Origin: Faecalicatena fissicatena
GTDB lineage: Bacteria > Bacillota > Clostridia > Lachnospirales > Lachnospiraceae
Direction: 5' to 3'
DNA: 42,338 nucleotides
Assembly: GCA_001028025.1 (NCBI GenBank)
Contig: LDAQ01000054.1
Location: 1-42,338, forward strand
Shown here in pieces: positions 25,070-33,586 of this stretch. How positions within the stretch are numbered: the first letter of the stretch is position 1; each line of letters begins with the position of its first letter. The notes under the pieces are model-generated. The model searched no databases. It was given only the letters and a program-made list of their open reading frames with translations, and was not told the origin of the DNA. The position numbers and the translations under genes are program-made.

Positions 25070-26313
25070 ATATTTTTGGCATCGATGACGCGCTTAACCG
25101 AGATCAGATATGCCCCTGTACGCAGGGAAACTTTCTTTTCCCTTGCGATATTCCATACGGATTGGAATGCCTGGTCCATAATTTGTTTTAGCTCGCCGTT
25201 TACGTGCTCCTCGCTCCACGAAATGGACTGGATATTCTGTACCCACTCGAAGTAAGAGACGACAACCCCGCCTGCGTTGGAGAGGATATCGGGAACAACG
25301 ACGATTCCTTTTTTATCAAGTATCTTATCGGCATCGATGGTGGTTGGTCCATTTGCTGCTTCAACGATAACCCTGGCCCTTATCTTATCTGCGTTGGATG
25401 TGTTGATCTGGTTTTCCAGTGCAGCAGGGATCAGCACGTCTACATCGAGTTCCAGTAATTCAGCGTTGCAAAGACGGACCACATTGTCTGCGTGATATCC
25501 TTCCAGGAGGTTTCCTCTTTTCTGGGACAGGTACTCCAGGATGGAAGGAATATCCAGGCCATCCGGGTTGTACAGGGCGCAGGACACGTCGCTGACAGCG
25601 ACGATTTTTAAGCCTTCTTCAAAAAGAAGCTTTGCGGACACACTGCCTACATTTCCCATGCCTTGAATGGCGACTTCGGTATTTTTGGGATTCATCCCCA
25701 GGGCTTTTAGAATGTTCAGGGCAGTAATCATGACGCCGCGTCCTGTTGCCTCGTTTCTTCCCAGGGCGCCGCCAAGTTCAATTGGCTTTCCAGTGACAAC
25801 ACCGGGGACGCAGTGGCCTTTCAGCATGCTGTATGTATCCATGATCCAGCCCATAACATTTGCATTTGTACCAACATCAGGCGCGGGGATATCCTGATCT
25901 GGTCCGATGATGGGGGCAATCATGGCTGTGAAGCGCCTTGTCAGGCTTCGAAGCTCGCTTTCTGAGAGCTTTGTGGGATCGCAGATGATACCGCCTTTTC
26001 CGCCGCCGTAAGGGATATTAACGACAGCACACTTGAAGGTCATCCAGGCTGCCAGTGCCTTGACCTCGTCGAGATCAACATTCTGGTGATAGCGGATGCC
26101 GCCCTTTGCGGGGCCCCGGGATGTTGAGTGCTGCACACGGAATCCTTCAAAGACTTTAACACTGCCGTCGTCCATCCGGACAGGTACGGCAACCTTCAGT
26201 TCTCGTTCCGGGTATTTGACTGCCTCATAGTCGCTTGGGGCATAGCCAAGTATTTGGGCTGCATTGCTTACAACAGAGAGCATATTTTCATAGGGATTAT
26301 ATTTTGCATTCAT
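25051..26313 (-). CDS. gdhA: Glutamate dehydrogenase (Glu/Leu/Phe/Val dehydrogenase family)
   Basis: 420 residues, the hexameric clostridial type. RGPAKGGIRYHQNVDLDEV and the Lys motif NIPYGGGKGGI form the active site; GPDQDIPAPDVGTNANVMGWI and the Rossmann motif AIQGMGNVGS bind substrate and NAD(P). VVEAANGPTT and LSNAGGVVVSYFEW are later family blocks. Interconverts glutamate and 2-oxoglutarate plus ammonia. Only 21 bases follow the enolase-like gene, with no promoter visible, so it seems to be the third gene of the glycerate-kinase operon; it would handle amino groups or ammonia from that pathway. An unrelated general role is equally possible. Confidence 0.92.
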   Translation of the reverse strand: MNAKYNPYENMLSVVSNAAQILGYAPSDYEAVKYPERELKVAVPVRMDDGSVKVFEGFRVQHSTSRGPAKGGIRYHQNVDLDEVKALAAWMTFKCAVVNIPYGGGKGGIICDPTKLSESELRSLTRRFTAMIAPIIGPDQDIPAPDVGTNANVMGWIMDTYSMLKGHCVPGVVTGKPIELGGALGRNEATGRGVMITALNILKALGMNPKNTEVAIQGMGNVGSVSAKLLFEEGLKIVAVSDVSCALYNPDGLDIPSILEYLSQKRGNLLEGYHADNVVRLCNAELLELDVDVLIPAALENQINTSNADKIRARVIVEAANGPTTIDADKILDKKGIVVVPDILSNAGGVVVSYFEWVQNIQSISWSEEHVNGELKQIMDQAFQSVWNIAREKKVSLRTGAYLISVKRVIDAKNMRGIWP

Positions 26314-26334
26314 TCTATTTCCTTCTTTCTCGAT

Positions 26335-27609
26335 TTAAAATTTCAGCAGGGGCGAGATGTCTGCAAGTTGACATCCCGGGTTCAAATCGCATGCGCGCAT
26401 CAGGAAGTTCAGTTTATCAATCCGTTCACCGGAGCGGGGAGCTCCATTTTTTATGAAGCCAACCTGAAGCCCTACGGCGAAATCCATAACTACATCTCCG
26501 ATGACGCCTCCGGCTCTTCCGGAAGGAATAGCAAGCAGATCATGTTTCTTTGCGAAGGTATAGGCATTCATCGCCTCTGTGATCGTGCCGACCTGATTTG
26601 GTTTTAGGATAAAACCATCCAGAGCGTTCAGTTCATAAGCTCTCTTCAAGCGATCTAAGTTTGTTACGATAAAATCATCTCCGATGATATTCGTCCTGGT
26701 AATTTCCTTGTGTGCTTTTGGATAGGATTCCCAATCTTCTTCATCCAGCAGATCTTCAATAAATACAAAATTGAATTTTTGGGTCAGCATCTTCACATAG
26801 TCGATCAGAGCATCGGCAGTCACACTCTCTCCCTTTAGGTGGTAGGTATTGTTCTTCCGGTCGTACATTTCACTGGAAGCACAATCGAAAGCAAAACCGA
26901 TTTTTCCTGTGTAACCGCACTTTTCGACTGCTTCAGAGATCAGATTCAAATTCACTTCCGGATCGGCGGATGGTGATGCATATCCATAGGAAGGCGCAAC
27001 CTCTGGTTTATGTCCCAAATACTTTGCGATTACTTTTTCCAGTTCCTGGAATGTATTGATGCCCATTTCAACTGCTTCGTAAATGCTCGATGCACCGTAG
27101 GGCATTATGATAAACTCGTTGAATGGCTGCGTTAAGTCTGCGTAATGACCGCCATTTATTACGTTAAAACTCGGAACTGGCACCGTTTGAATGGTATCAC
27201 CGGCGATGTACTGGTATAAAGTCTGATGGAGTGCCTCGGCAGCAGCGCGAAATACTGCGATGGAAGTGGAGTAAATTGCGTTTCCGCCCAGGCTCCTCTT
27301 TTCTGGTGTGCCATCCAGATCGATCATGATCTGATCGATTTCTTGTTGTTTGGTGACATCCATACCATATAAAGCAGGAGCGATCAGATTGTTTACGTTG
27401 TCAACTGCTTTATGTACACTCAAACCATGGTATTCGTCAGGATTGTTATCCCGCAGAACATAAGATTCAAACATGCCTACCGAAGAACCGGTGGGGGCAC
27501 ATCCTCTGCCGAGATAGCCGTCCTCGGTCATAACATCCACCTCCACCATCGGTCTGCACTTGCAATCTACAATTTGCCGAGCGTGGATTGATTTAATTTT
27601 TGAACTCAT
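26335..27609 (-). CDS. Divergent enolase with altered active site
   Basis: 424 residues from ATG 27609, behind GAGGG. Clearly enolase fold along its length: MVEVDVMTEDG, NVINGG, DCASSE (metal ligand Asp242), FIEDLLDEEDW (Glu285), GDD (Asp311/312), ILKPNQVGT (base Lys336) and FIKNG (Lys387). Compared with true enolases, the acid motif GDEGGFAP is replaced by APSYGYAS, so the catalytic Glu becomes Ser207. GGSHAD becomes GGHYAD, and the SHRSGETED loop becomes SGRAGGVIGD, losing His and the phosphate-binding Ser. SRGNP near the N-terminus reads CKCRP. It is unlikely to be the glycolytic enzyme; it may use a different 2-phospho acid. Four bases behind the kinase gene. Confidence 0.88.
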   Translation of the reverse strand: MSSKIKSIHARQIVDCKCRPMVEVDVMTEDGYLGRGCAPTGSSVGMFESYVLRDNNPDEYHGLSVHKAVDNVNNLIAPALYGMDVTKQQEIDQIMIDLDGTPEKRSLGGNAIYSTSIAVFRAAAEALHQTLYQYIAGDTIQTVPVPSFNVINGGHYADLTQPFNEFIIMPYGASSIYEAVEMGINTFQELEKVIAKYLGHKPEVAPSYGYASPSADPEVNLNLISEAVEKCGYTGKIGFAFDCASSEMYDRKNNTYHLKGESVTADALIDYVKMLTQKFNFVFIEDLLDEEDWESYPKAHKEITRTNIIGDDFIVTNLDRLKRAYELNALDGFILKPNQVGTITEAMNAYTFAKKHDLLAIPSGRAGGVIGDVVMDFAVGLQVGFIKNGAPRSGERIDKLNFLMRACDLNPGCQLADISPLLKF

Positions 27610-27613
27610 AATC

Positions 27614-29017
27614 TTAACCCTCAACTTTCGGAATGTATAGTACGTTAAAATCACAGAGGTTTGTTCCTGTATTTCCCGTAAATACAGTGTCCCCTATTTC
27701 TTCTAATGCTTCATAGCAGGCATGGCCTCGAAGTGCGGCATATACATCCACGCCTTTATCAAGCGCCTGCTGATAGCTGCTGGAGTCACAAATACCTCCG
27801 GCTACAGGAGTAGTTCCATCTGTTCCTTCGGAGTCAATGGACAGCATGCAGGCCCCTTTTGTCTTTGCTGCAAGGATAGAAAAACTTAAAGTCAGTTCCT
27901 GCCCCGGCCCGCCATGTCCGGTGATTGTGCTGTTGTCTAGAATTTGTGTTGTGGTTTCGCCTGAGCTTAAAATGATACAAGGAGGCTTGACTGGATTGCC
28001 ATATGCCTGCGCTTCTCTGGCGATGGAAGCAAAGAAGGAACCGGCGTCTTTACTTTCTCCTTCTAAAAAGGAAGAAAGAATGATAGCTGGTATACCCATC
28101 TCTTCTGCGATCTCCTTTGCATAAATGCAGGAATCTGGCAGTGTGTTTAGCAGAAAATAGGTATTGTCCGGAAATGCTTTTGGCGTTTCTCCTTCTGGCC
28201 CGACATTCATGATATAATCGACAACATTTTTAGGAAGCCGTTCAGCGACATCGTAGTCTCGAATGACTCTTCTGGCATCTTCTAAAGTAGTCTTGTCAGG
28301 TCCCATGGGAGTACTTGCATACTTTTCATAGGGCACGCCGATATCACCGGTTGCTGGATTGCCCACGGCATCGCTGATACCAAAGCCGATTAGTTCTGCC
28401 CCGACAGACTGGATCCGTTTTGCGAGCATCCCACCGTTCATGGCGGAAATGTGACGACGGATGGAATTGATCTCGTAGATTCCGGCACCGGATTTCAGCA
28501 TGACATCTGTAGTTTTGATTTCGTCTTCCAAAGTGATTCCCTCAATAGGGCAGCTCATAAGTGCAGAACTACCGCCACTGATCACAACGATGAATAAGTC
28601 ATCCGGTCCGGCATGATCTACCAGATCAAGGATTTTCAGGCAGGCTTTGTAGCCGGCTTGATTTGGTAATGGATGACCGCCTACATATACATCTGTGTTT
28701 TGGAAGCGATCTGTTTCTTCTGCAACTTTGACGATTGCGATCCCTTTGGTCAATTTTTCACCAAGAACTTCATCTACGGCCATTGCCATATGGTTGCAGG
28801 CTTTCCCTGCTCCGAGCAGATAAATATGTTTCTTTTTAGATAAGTCCCATGATTTTGCTCCGATATGCAATATATCGCCATCTAGTTTCATAATACTTTT
28901 TATGCGGTGATACGCATCAAGACGCTGCAATGTCCTATCCGTGATTTCTAGGACCACCTTCCTTGATTCCACATCTCCATGGTCGATCAGTGTATCATAA
29001 TTCTTGATTTTTTTCAT
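27614..29017 (-). CDS. Glycerate 2-kinase family protein (DUF4147/MOFRL)
   Basis: 467 residues from ATG 29017; AAAGGAG is nine bases upstream, while a start at 29044 would include that site. N-terminal DUF4147 domain: YLLGAGKACNHMAMAVDEVLG, VGGHPLPNQAGY, VVISGGSSALMSCP. C-terminal MOFRL domain: ILSSGETTTQILDNSTITGHGGPGQEL and MLSIDSEGTDGTTPVAGG. Known members make 2-phosphoglycerate from D-glycerate and ATP. Family members may accept other 2-hydroxy acids. Coupled to the divergent enolase, it probably produces that enzyme's 2-phospho substrate. First gene of the minus operon. Confidence 0.88.
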   Translation of the reverse strand: MKKIKNYDTLIDHGDVESRKVVLEITDRTLQRLDAYHRIKSIMKLDGDILHIGAKSWDLSKKKHIYLLGAGKACNHMAMAVDEVLGEKLTKGIAIVKVAEETDRFQNTDVYVGGHPLPNQAGYKACLKILDLVDHAGPDDLFIVVISGGSSALMSCPIEGITLEDEIKTTDVMLKSGAGIYEINSIRRHISAMNGGMLAKRIQSVGAELIGFGISDAVGNPATGDIGVPYEKYASTPMGPDKTTLEDARRVIRDYDVAERLPKNVVDYIMNVGPEGETPKAFPDNTYFLLNTLPDSCIYAKEIAEEMGIPAIILSSFLEGESKDAGSFFASIAREAQAYGNPVKPPCIILSSGETTTQILDNSTITGHGGPGQELTLSFSILAAKTKGACMLSIDSEGTDGTTPVAGGICDSSSYQQALDKGVDVYAALRGHACYEALEEIGDTVFTGNTGTNLCDFNVLYIPKVEG

Positions 29018-29116
29018 AGATAGAATCTCCTTTATTTCTGACAACTATTTGGTTTGAAAATATTAAATAAAACAAAAAACAAGAGAAAAATAAAAGAATG
29101 TATTAAATTATACTTG

Positions 29117-29145
29117 AAGTATATTGCGATATATTAAATATGTCA
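29117..29145 (-). promoter_or_regulatory. Promoter of the gck-eno-gdh operon with internal element
   Basis: On the minus strand TTGACA, a 17-base spacer TATTTAATATATCGCAA, then TATACT. The spacer shares TATnnAATATATC with the divergent plus promoter, so one regulator may cover both -35/-10 intervals. Coordinates good to a few bases. Confidence 0.75.
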
Positions 29146-29248
29146 ATATGAATTATAGAAAACAAAATCATATTAGTATAAATGCATAAAAAATACGTGC
29201 AAAAATTGGTTAAAAGAGAAAAGTGAACAAAAACAGGATAATTTAATT

Positions 29249-29277
29249 GACATATGCAATATATCAATATAAAATAA
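29249..29277 (+). promoter_or_regulatory. Promoter of the OCD-TRAP-larA operon with internal element
   Basis: TTGACA, a 17-base spacer TATGCAATATATCAATA, then TAAAAT. Mirror partner of the minus-strand promoter; the similarity continues upstream of the -35 box (AATT-rich flank). The leader to the first gene is about 70 bases. Confidence 0.75.
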
Positions 29278-29350
29278 ATGTATTAAATAAAACATTTTAA
29301 GAGAACGAAATGAAAGATCAAATTGAATTAAGAATGGAAGGAGAAAAAAC

Positions 29351-30472
29351 ATGGCACACAAAACAGAATTTCTATATTTATCAGAGCAAGACACCATTGC
29401 AGCAGGGGTTCTTGATGCGGAAAAATGTATCGACAATGCAGAGGAGGTCTTTACTTTATTAAGTCAAGGGGATTATTTAATGGGAGGCAGCAACCATAAT
29501 AGCCACGGTATGGGTATTGTATTTCCGAAAGAAACTCCATTCCCTAATATGCCGGTTGCGGGTCCGGACAGGAGATTTGTAGCAATGCCAGCTTATCTGG
29601 GTGGTCGTTTTGATGTATGTGGAAATAAATGGTATGGATCTAATGCCGAGAATCCAAAGAAGGGGCTGCCGAGATCTGTTCTGACTGTAACCCTTAATGA
29701 TAAGGATACAGGAGAACCGCTTTCTTTTATGTCAGCCAATCTTTTGAGTGCCGCCAGAACGGGAGCTGTTCCTGGCGTGGCTGCAAGGCATCTTGCGAGG
29801 AAAGATTCAGAAGTGATAATGGTACTTGGATGTGGCCAGATCAATCGCTCATGCTTACGTTCGATCATGACACAGCTGCCTAATATTAAGAAAGTTGTGT
29901 GCTTTGATATTTTTGAGGCGGCAGCACAGAAGTTCCTGGAGTGGGAGAAGGAAGAATTAGGAGTTGACGGTGTTGTGGAACTGGATCTGGAAGCAGCATT
30001 GAAAGATGCAGATGTGATCACAGTCGCAGCTTCAAGATTAAAACCATTATATGTGAAAGACGAGTGGATGAAGGATGGTGTTACACTGCTGATCACAGGT
30101 CCAATGCAGACAGATGACTCTTATTGGATGAATACCAAATTGATCTATGATAATGTAAGACTTCATGAGGCTTATGTGCAGGAAGCGATTGAATCCGGGG
30201 ATAAAGCAGTTTATTATAAAGGTGTGATCGGAGGTCCTATTTATACCTTGATTGATGAAGGCAAAATGCCACCGCTTGCGGAGTCTACCAGTATCGGTGA
30301 AGTGATCATGGGAAGCAAACCAGGCAGAACAGATGAGAAAGAAAGAATTACATTTGTTGCTTGTGGTATGGCTACATTTGATGTGGGTCTAGGGTATGAT
30401 CTATACCATACTGCATTGAAGGAAGGGATCGGAACGAAATTAACGTTATGGGATGATCCGTATCAAAAATAA
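29351..30472 (+). CDS. Ornithine cyclodeaminase / mu-crystallin family protein
   Basis: 373 residues, longer than the usual ~320-350. NAD(P)-binding Rossmann motif MVLGCGQINRSCLRSI; substrate-side motifs GNKWYGSNAENP (conserved Lys) and LSAARTGAVPGVAARHLA (conserved Arg). The family includes ornithine cyclodeaminase, alanine dehydrogenase, ketimine reductases and lysine-derived imine reductases; members like this one are often labelled tyramine oxidase subunit B without proof. It suggests that an amino or imino acid passes through this pathway. Ribosome binding site GGAAGGAG at 29336-29343. First gene of the plus operon. Confidence 0.85.
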   Translation: MAHKTEFLYLSEQDTIAAGVLDAEKCIDNAEEVFTLLSQGDYLMGGSNHNSHGMGIVFPKETPFPNMPVAGPDRRFVAMPAYLGGRFDVCGNKWYGSNAENPKKGLPRSVLTVTLNDKDTGEPLSFMSANLLSAARTGAVPGVAARHLARKDSEVIMVLGCGQINRSCLRSIMTQLPNIKKVVCFDIFEAAAQKFLEWEKEELGVDGVVELDLEAALKDADVITVAASRLKPLYVKDEWMKDGVTLLITGPMQTDDSYWMNTKLIYDNVRLHEAYVQEAIESGDKAVYYKGVIGGPIYTLIDEGKMPPLAESTSIGEVIMGSKPGRTDEKERITFVACGMATFDVGLGYDLYHTALKEGIGTKLTLWDDPYQK

Positions 30473-30494
30473 TGTGCGAAGGGAGTAATGAAAA

Positions 30495-31781
30495 GTGTCT
30501 CTATCTTTACTTATTATGATAATATGCTTTTTACTGTTAATGGTAATCGGCCTGCCGATCGCATACAATTTGATCGTCACAACACTGGTTTATACATTGG
30601 TCGCGGGATTTGATCCAATCCAGATGGCAATCAAAATGTATGGAGGAATGAACAGCTTTTCGTTTTTGGCGGTTCCGTTTTTTGTATTAACAGGGCAGCT
30701 CATGCTGAGGGGTGGTTTGCTGGAGCGGTTGATTAGGTTTGTAAATGCATGGTTCGGACGGTTTAAAGGGGCGATTGCGATCGTTACGATCGGTGCATCT
30801 CTGTTGATGGGATCGATCGTGGGGCTTGCAGTGGCATCGGCAGCATCTCTGGGAGCATTTTTGATTCCGATGATGAAAAAAGAGGGATATTCAGCACCGT
30901 TTTCAGCGGCTGTCATGTCCTCGGCTTCCTTGCTCGGACCGATCATGCCTCCAAGTGTTTTGATGATCCTTTATTGTACGGCAGTAGGAAAGACTTCCAT
31001 TACAGGTATTTTTATGGCAGCCGTAACACCAGCTATTCTGATTGCTCTGTTGCAATGTATGGTGGCGCATCATGTTGCCAAAAAGAGGGATTATGCGTCT
31101 TATGGTAAGACGACCTGGGCGGAGAAGATGCATGCGACAAAGGCGGCGATTCCGGCACTGGTTCTCCCAGTGATTATTCTGGGTGGTATATTCAGTGGTA
31201 TTTTCTCTATCACTGAGGCATCTGGAGTAGCAGTTGTCTATAGCGCTATTCTTGCATTCTTTGTGAACAAGAGCGTGAAGTTAAAAGATATACCGGATAT
31301 GATTATTGAAGCAGCTTCAACATCTGGTCTAGTATTGATCTTGGCAGGAGCGGGAACTGCAATGGCATGGGGAATCGCCAATGAACGGGTGATGGATATG
31401 CTGATCGGGCCAATGTCAGCTCTTCCGCCATGGGTGTTCTTGTTGATTGTGAATATAGTGATGCTGATCTGTGGGATGTTCATGGATGATTATGCATCTA
31501 CGGTCATACTTGCACCGATCATTGGACCGATCGCATGGGCTCTTGGAATCAATCCGCTGCATATCGGAGTAGTATTTTGCGTTAATCTGGTCGTGGGACT
31601 TGCGACCCCGCCATTTGGAATCACCTTATTCGTTACAAGCCCTGTAGCGGGGGTAAAATTGGAAGAAACGGCCAGAGAGTCCCTGCCATTTTTGGCAGTG
31701 ACGATCGGAGTACTGCTGTTGATTACGTTTGTGCCTCAGGTGGCACTTTGGCTTCCGAATTTGATGGGATATGCAGGATAA
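30495..31781 (+). CDS. dctM: TRAP transporter, large permease (DctM)
   Basis: 428 residues, about 12 membrane segments. Family blocks: GLPIAYNLIVTTL, FSFLAVPFFVLTGQLML, GASLLMGSIVGLAVASAASLG, SASLLGPIMPPSVLMILY and MFMDDYASTVILAPI. GTG start at 30495, nine bases after GGGAG; the ATG at 30488 is in another frame. Uses the Na+ gradient to import a carboxylate captured by the binding protein. The gene order M-P-Q is less common than P-Q-M. Confidence 0.93.
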   Translation: MSLSLLIMIICFLLLMVIGLPIAYNLIVTTLVYTLVAGFDPIQMAIKMYGGMNSFSFLAVPFFVLTGQLMLRGGLLERLIRFVNAWFGRFKGAIAIVTIGASLLMGSIVGLAVASAASLGAFLIPMMKKEGYSAPFSAAVMSSASLLGPIMPPSVLMILYCTAVGKTSITGIFMAAVTPAILIALLQCMVAHHVAKKRDYASYGKTTWAEKMHATKAAIPALVLPVIILGGIFSGIFSITEASGVAVVYSAILAFFVNKSVKLKDIPDMIIEAASTSGLVLILAGAGTAMAWGIANERVMDMLIGPMSALPPWVFLLIVNIVMLICGMFMDDYASTVILAPIIGPIAWALGINPLHIGVVFCVNLVVGLATPPFGITLFVTSPVAGVKLEETARESLPFLAVTIGVLLLITFVPQVALWLPNLMGYAG

Positions 31782-31847
31782 GGATAGGATATTTAATTAT
31801 CATGATGCTATTTAGTATCTAAAAGATGTTATATAAGGAGAGAGATT

Positions 31848-32933
31848 ATGAAGAAAAATATGAAACGATTTTTAGCAATAGCTCTTGTTTTCTGTTTTGG
31901 TGTTGCAGTAGTCGGATGTGAGATGAAGACCACGAACAGCTCTGGCGGTTCATCGGGCGGAGGAGCTGCAGACGAGGATGTTTCCGGAAGTTACGTGATC
32001 CGTATCGCATGTGAAAACTCCGAAACCTATCCTGCGACTCTTGGTCTCCAGGTGATGAAGGAATATATTGAAAAAGAGACAGATGGTAATGTTGAGGTAA
32101 ATATTTATGCAAGCGGCCAGCTTGGAGGAGAGGAAGAAACTCTGGAGCAGGTGGCTCAGGGCTCTTTGGAAATGGCGGTTGCATCTTTTGCTCCTGTGGT
32201 GACCTATGATCCGGAATTTGAAGTCATGGATATTCCGTTTGTATATGATACATATCAGGAGGCGTGGATGGTATTAGACAGCCACATTGGTACAGACATG
32301 TTGAATTCTTTAAAAGAATGTGACATGATCGGCCTTGCATTTATGGAGAATGGTTTCAGACAAGTGACGAGCAGCAAGGCACCGATCACAGGCATGGCGG
32401 ATCTGAAAAGTCTGAAGATTCGTACGATGCAGAATAATAACCACATGGAATTCTTTGCAGCACTTGGTGCAAACCCGACTCCGGTAGCTTTTTCTGAACT
32501 TTATATGGCACTCTCTCAAAATACTGTAGATGCTCAGGAGAATCCGATTGCAAACGTTACAGATAAGAAACTTTATGAGGTACAGAGTTATTTATCACTG
32601 ACAAAGCATATCTATGATGCAATGCCGTTAGTCTGCAATCTTGAATTTTTTGAAAGCCTTCCTGGAAAATATCAGGGTATCGTGAAAACAGGAGCCGTAC
32701 TTGGTATGGAATACAGCCGGTTCTGTAATGCAGAGAGAGAAGAACTGATCTTAGATGAAGTGATGGACCTCGGAATGAAAGTAAATGAGTTGGATGATGC
32801 GGCGCGTGAAGAGATGAAAGCTGTTGCGCAGCCGGCAGCAATGAAAACAGTTGTAGCGGATATCGGTCAAGATAAGGTAGACGCATATCTTGCTGATGTT
32901 GAGAAGGTACTTAATGAAATTAGCGATTATTGA
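31848..32933 (+). CDS. dctP: TRAP transporter, solute-binding lipoprotein (DctP)
   Basis: 361 residues. Signal peptide with lipobox VVGC, then a Ser/Gly-rich linker of about 20 residues. DctP motifs: IYASGQLGGEEETLEQVAQGSLEMA, LKSLKIRTMQNNNHMEFF (the Arg that pairs with the substrate carboxylate), and the block VDAQENPIANV. The Arg supports an organic-acid ligand such as a 2-hydroxy acid, but the motif cannot name it. AAGGAGAGAG lies before the ATG. Confidence 0.93.
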   Translation: MKKNMKRFLAIALVFCFGVAVVGCEMKTTNSSGGSSGGGAADEDVSGSYVIRIACENSETYPATLGLQVMKEYIEKETDGNVEVNIYASGQLGGEEETLEQVAQGSLEMAVASFAPVVTYDPEFEVMDIPFVYDTYQEAWMVLDSHIGTDMLNSLKECDMIGLAFMENGFRQVTSSKAPITGMADLKSLKIRTMQNNNHMEFFAALGANPTPVAFSELYMALSQNTVDAQENPIANVTDKKLYEVQSYLSLTKHIYDAMPLVCNLEFFESLPGKYQGIVKTGAVLGMEYSRFCNAEREELILDEVMDLGMKVNELDDAAREEMKAVAQPAAMKTVVADIGQDKVDAYLADVEKVLNEISDY

Positions 32934-32950
32934 TCGGGAGAGGGTAAGAA

Positions 32951-33493
32951 ATGGTTGAAGCATTTGACAAAGTAATAACGGTTCTTTATAAAATTATAAA
33001 GGTGATTTTGTGTGTCGTCTTGCTTGCGATGGTTGGTATATTGATGGCTCATATTATTTTCCGTTATGTCCTGAACAGCTCTCTGACCTGGTCAGAGGAA
33101 CTTTTAAAAATTTTGCTTGTTTGGTTTGGGATGATGAGTGTGGCGATCTTAGCTGTTCGCAGAGAGCATGTATCAATCGTGGTTTTTAAAGAGCATATGC
33201 CAAAGAAAATGTCCGCAGTCCTTACAAAGCTGACACGGATAATTACAGTTGTGATCTGCCTGATCGTGATCTATGTCGGGATACAATATGTACTTGCGGC
33301 CGGACATCGTCCGACACCTGCACTTCGTCTGCCATACGGATATGCATATGCATCAATTCCGGTATCATTTGTCTTTGTAACGATTTTTGAACTTCGTAAT
33401 CTGATCGTAGATCTGACTGGAAAAGGTAAATATGCGGCAATTGAAAAGCAGGAAGAAGATTTGACAGGTGGTAGTGATATGAAGCTGGATTAA
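32951..33493 (+). CDS. dctQ: TRAP transporter, small permease (DctQ)
   Basis: 180 residues, four membrane segments. The DctQ signature is visible: FRYVLNSSLTWSEELLKILLVWFGMMSVAI after the first segment, with the conserved Trp-Ser-Glu-Glu, then RREHVSIVVF. Begins 17 bases after dctP. Followed within 25 bases by a strong terminator, so message for it and the upstream genes may mostly stop there. Confidence 0.92.
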   Translation: MVEAFDKVITVLYKIIKVILCVVLLAMVGILMAHIIFRYVLNSSLTWSEELLKILLVWFGMMSVAILAVRREHVSIVVFKEHMPKKMSAVLTKLTRIITVVICLIVIYVGIQYVLAAGHRPTPALRLPYGYAYASIPVSFVFVTIFELRNLIVDLTGKGKYAAIEKQEEDLTGGSDMKLD

Positions 33494-33515
33494 ACAGAAG
33501 CGGATTCTTATGTTG

Positions 33516-33568
33516 CTGGTACAGCGGTTTTTTATGCGGATAGCAGAGAAACGCTGTACCAGTTTTTG
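33516..33568 (+). terminator. Strong terminator between dctQ and the larA-like gene
   Basis: Perfect 11-bp stem CTGGTACAGCG / CGCTGTACCAG (33516-33526, 33552-33562), 25-base loop, then five T. The ribosome binding site of the next gene begins within a few bases of the T run. No promoter was found after it, so the larA-like gene depends on read-through or regulated antitermination. Confidence 0.85.
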
Positions 33569-33586
33569 TTTGGAGAGATGTGGAAG

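Larger units (their letters stand above)
29018..29350. other. 333-base divergent promoter region of the hydroxy-acid locus
   Basis: Very A+T-rich, no gene. It holds two outward promoters at about 29117-29145 (minus) and 29249-29277 (plus) that share sequence in mirrored orientation. No riboswitch or terminator was recognised in the ~100 bases between them. Confidence 0.75.
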
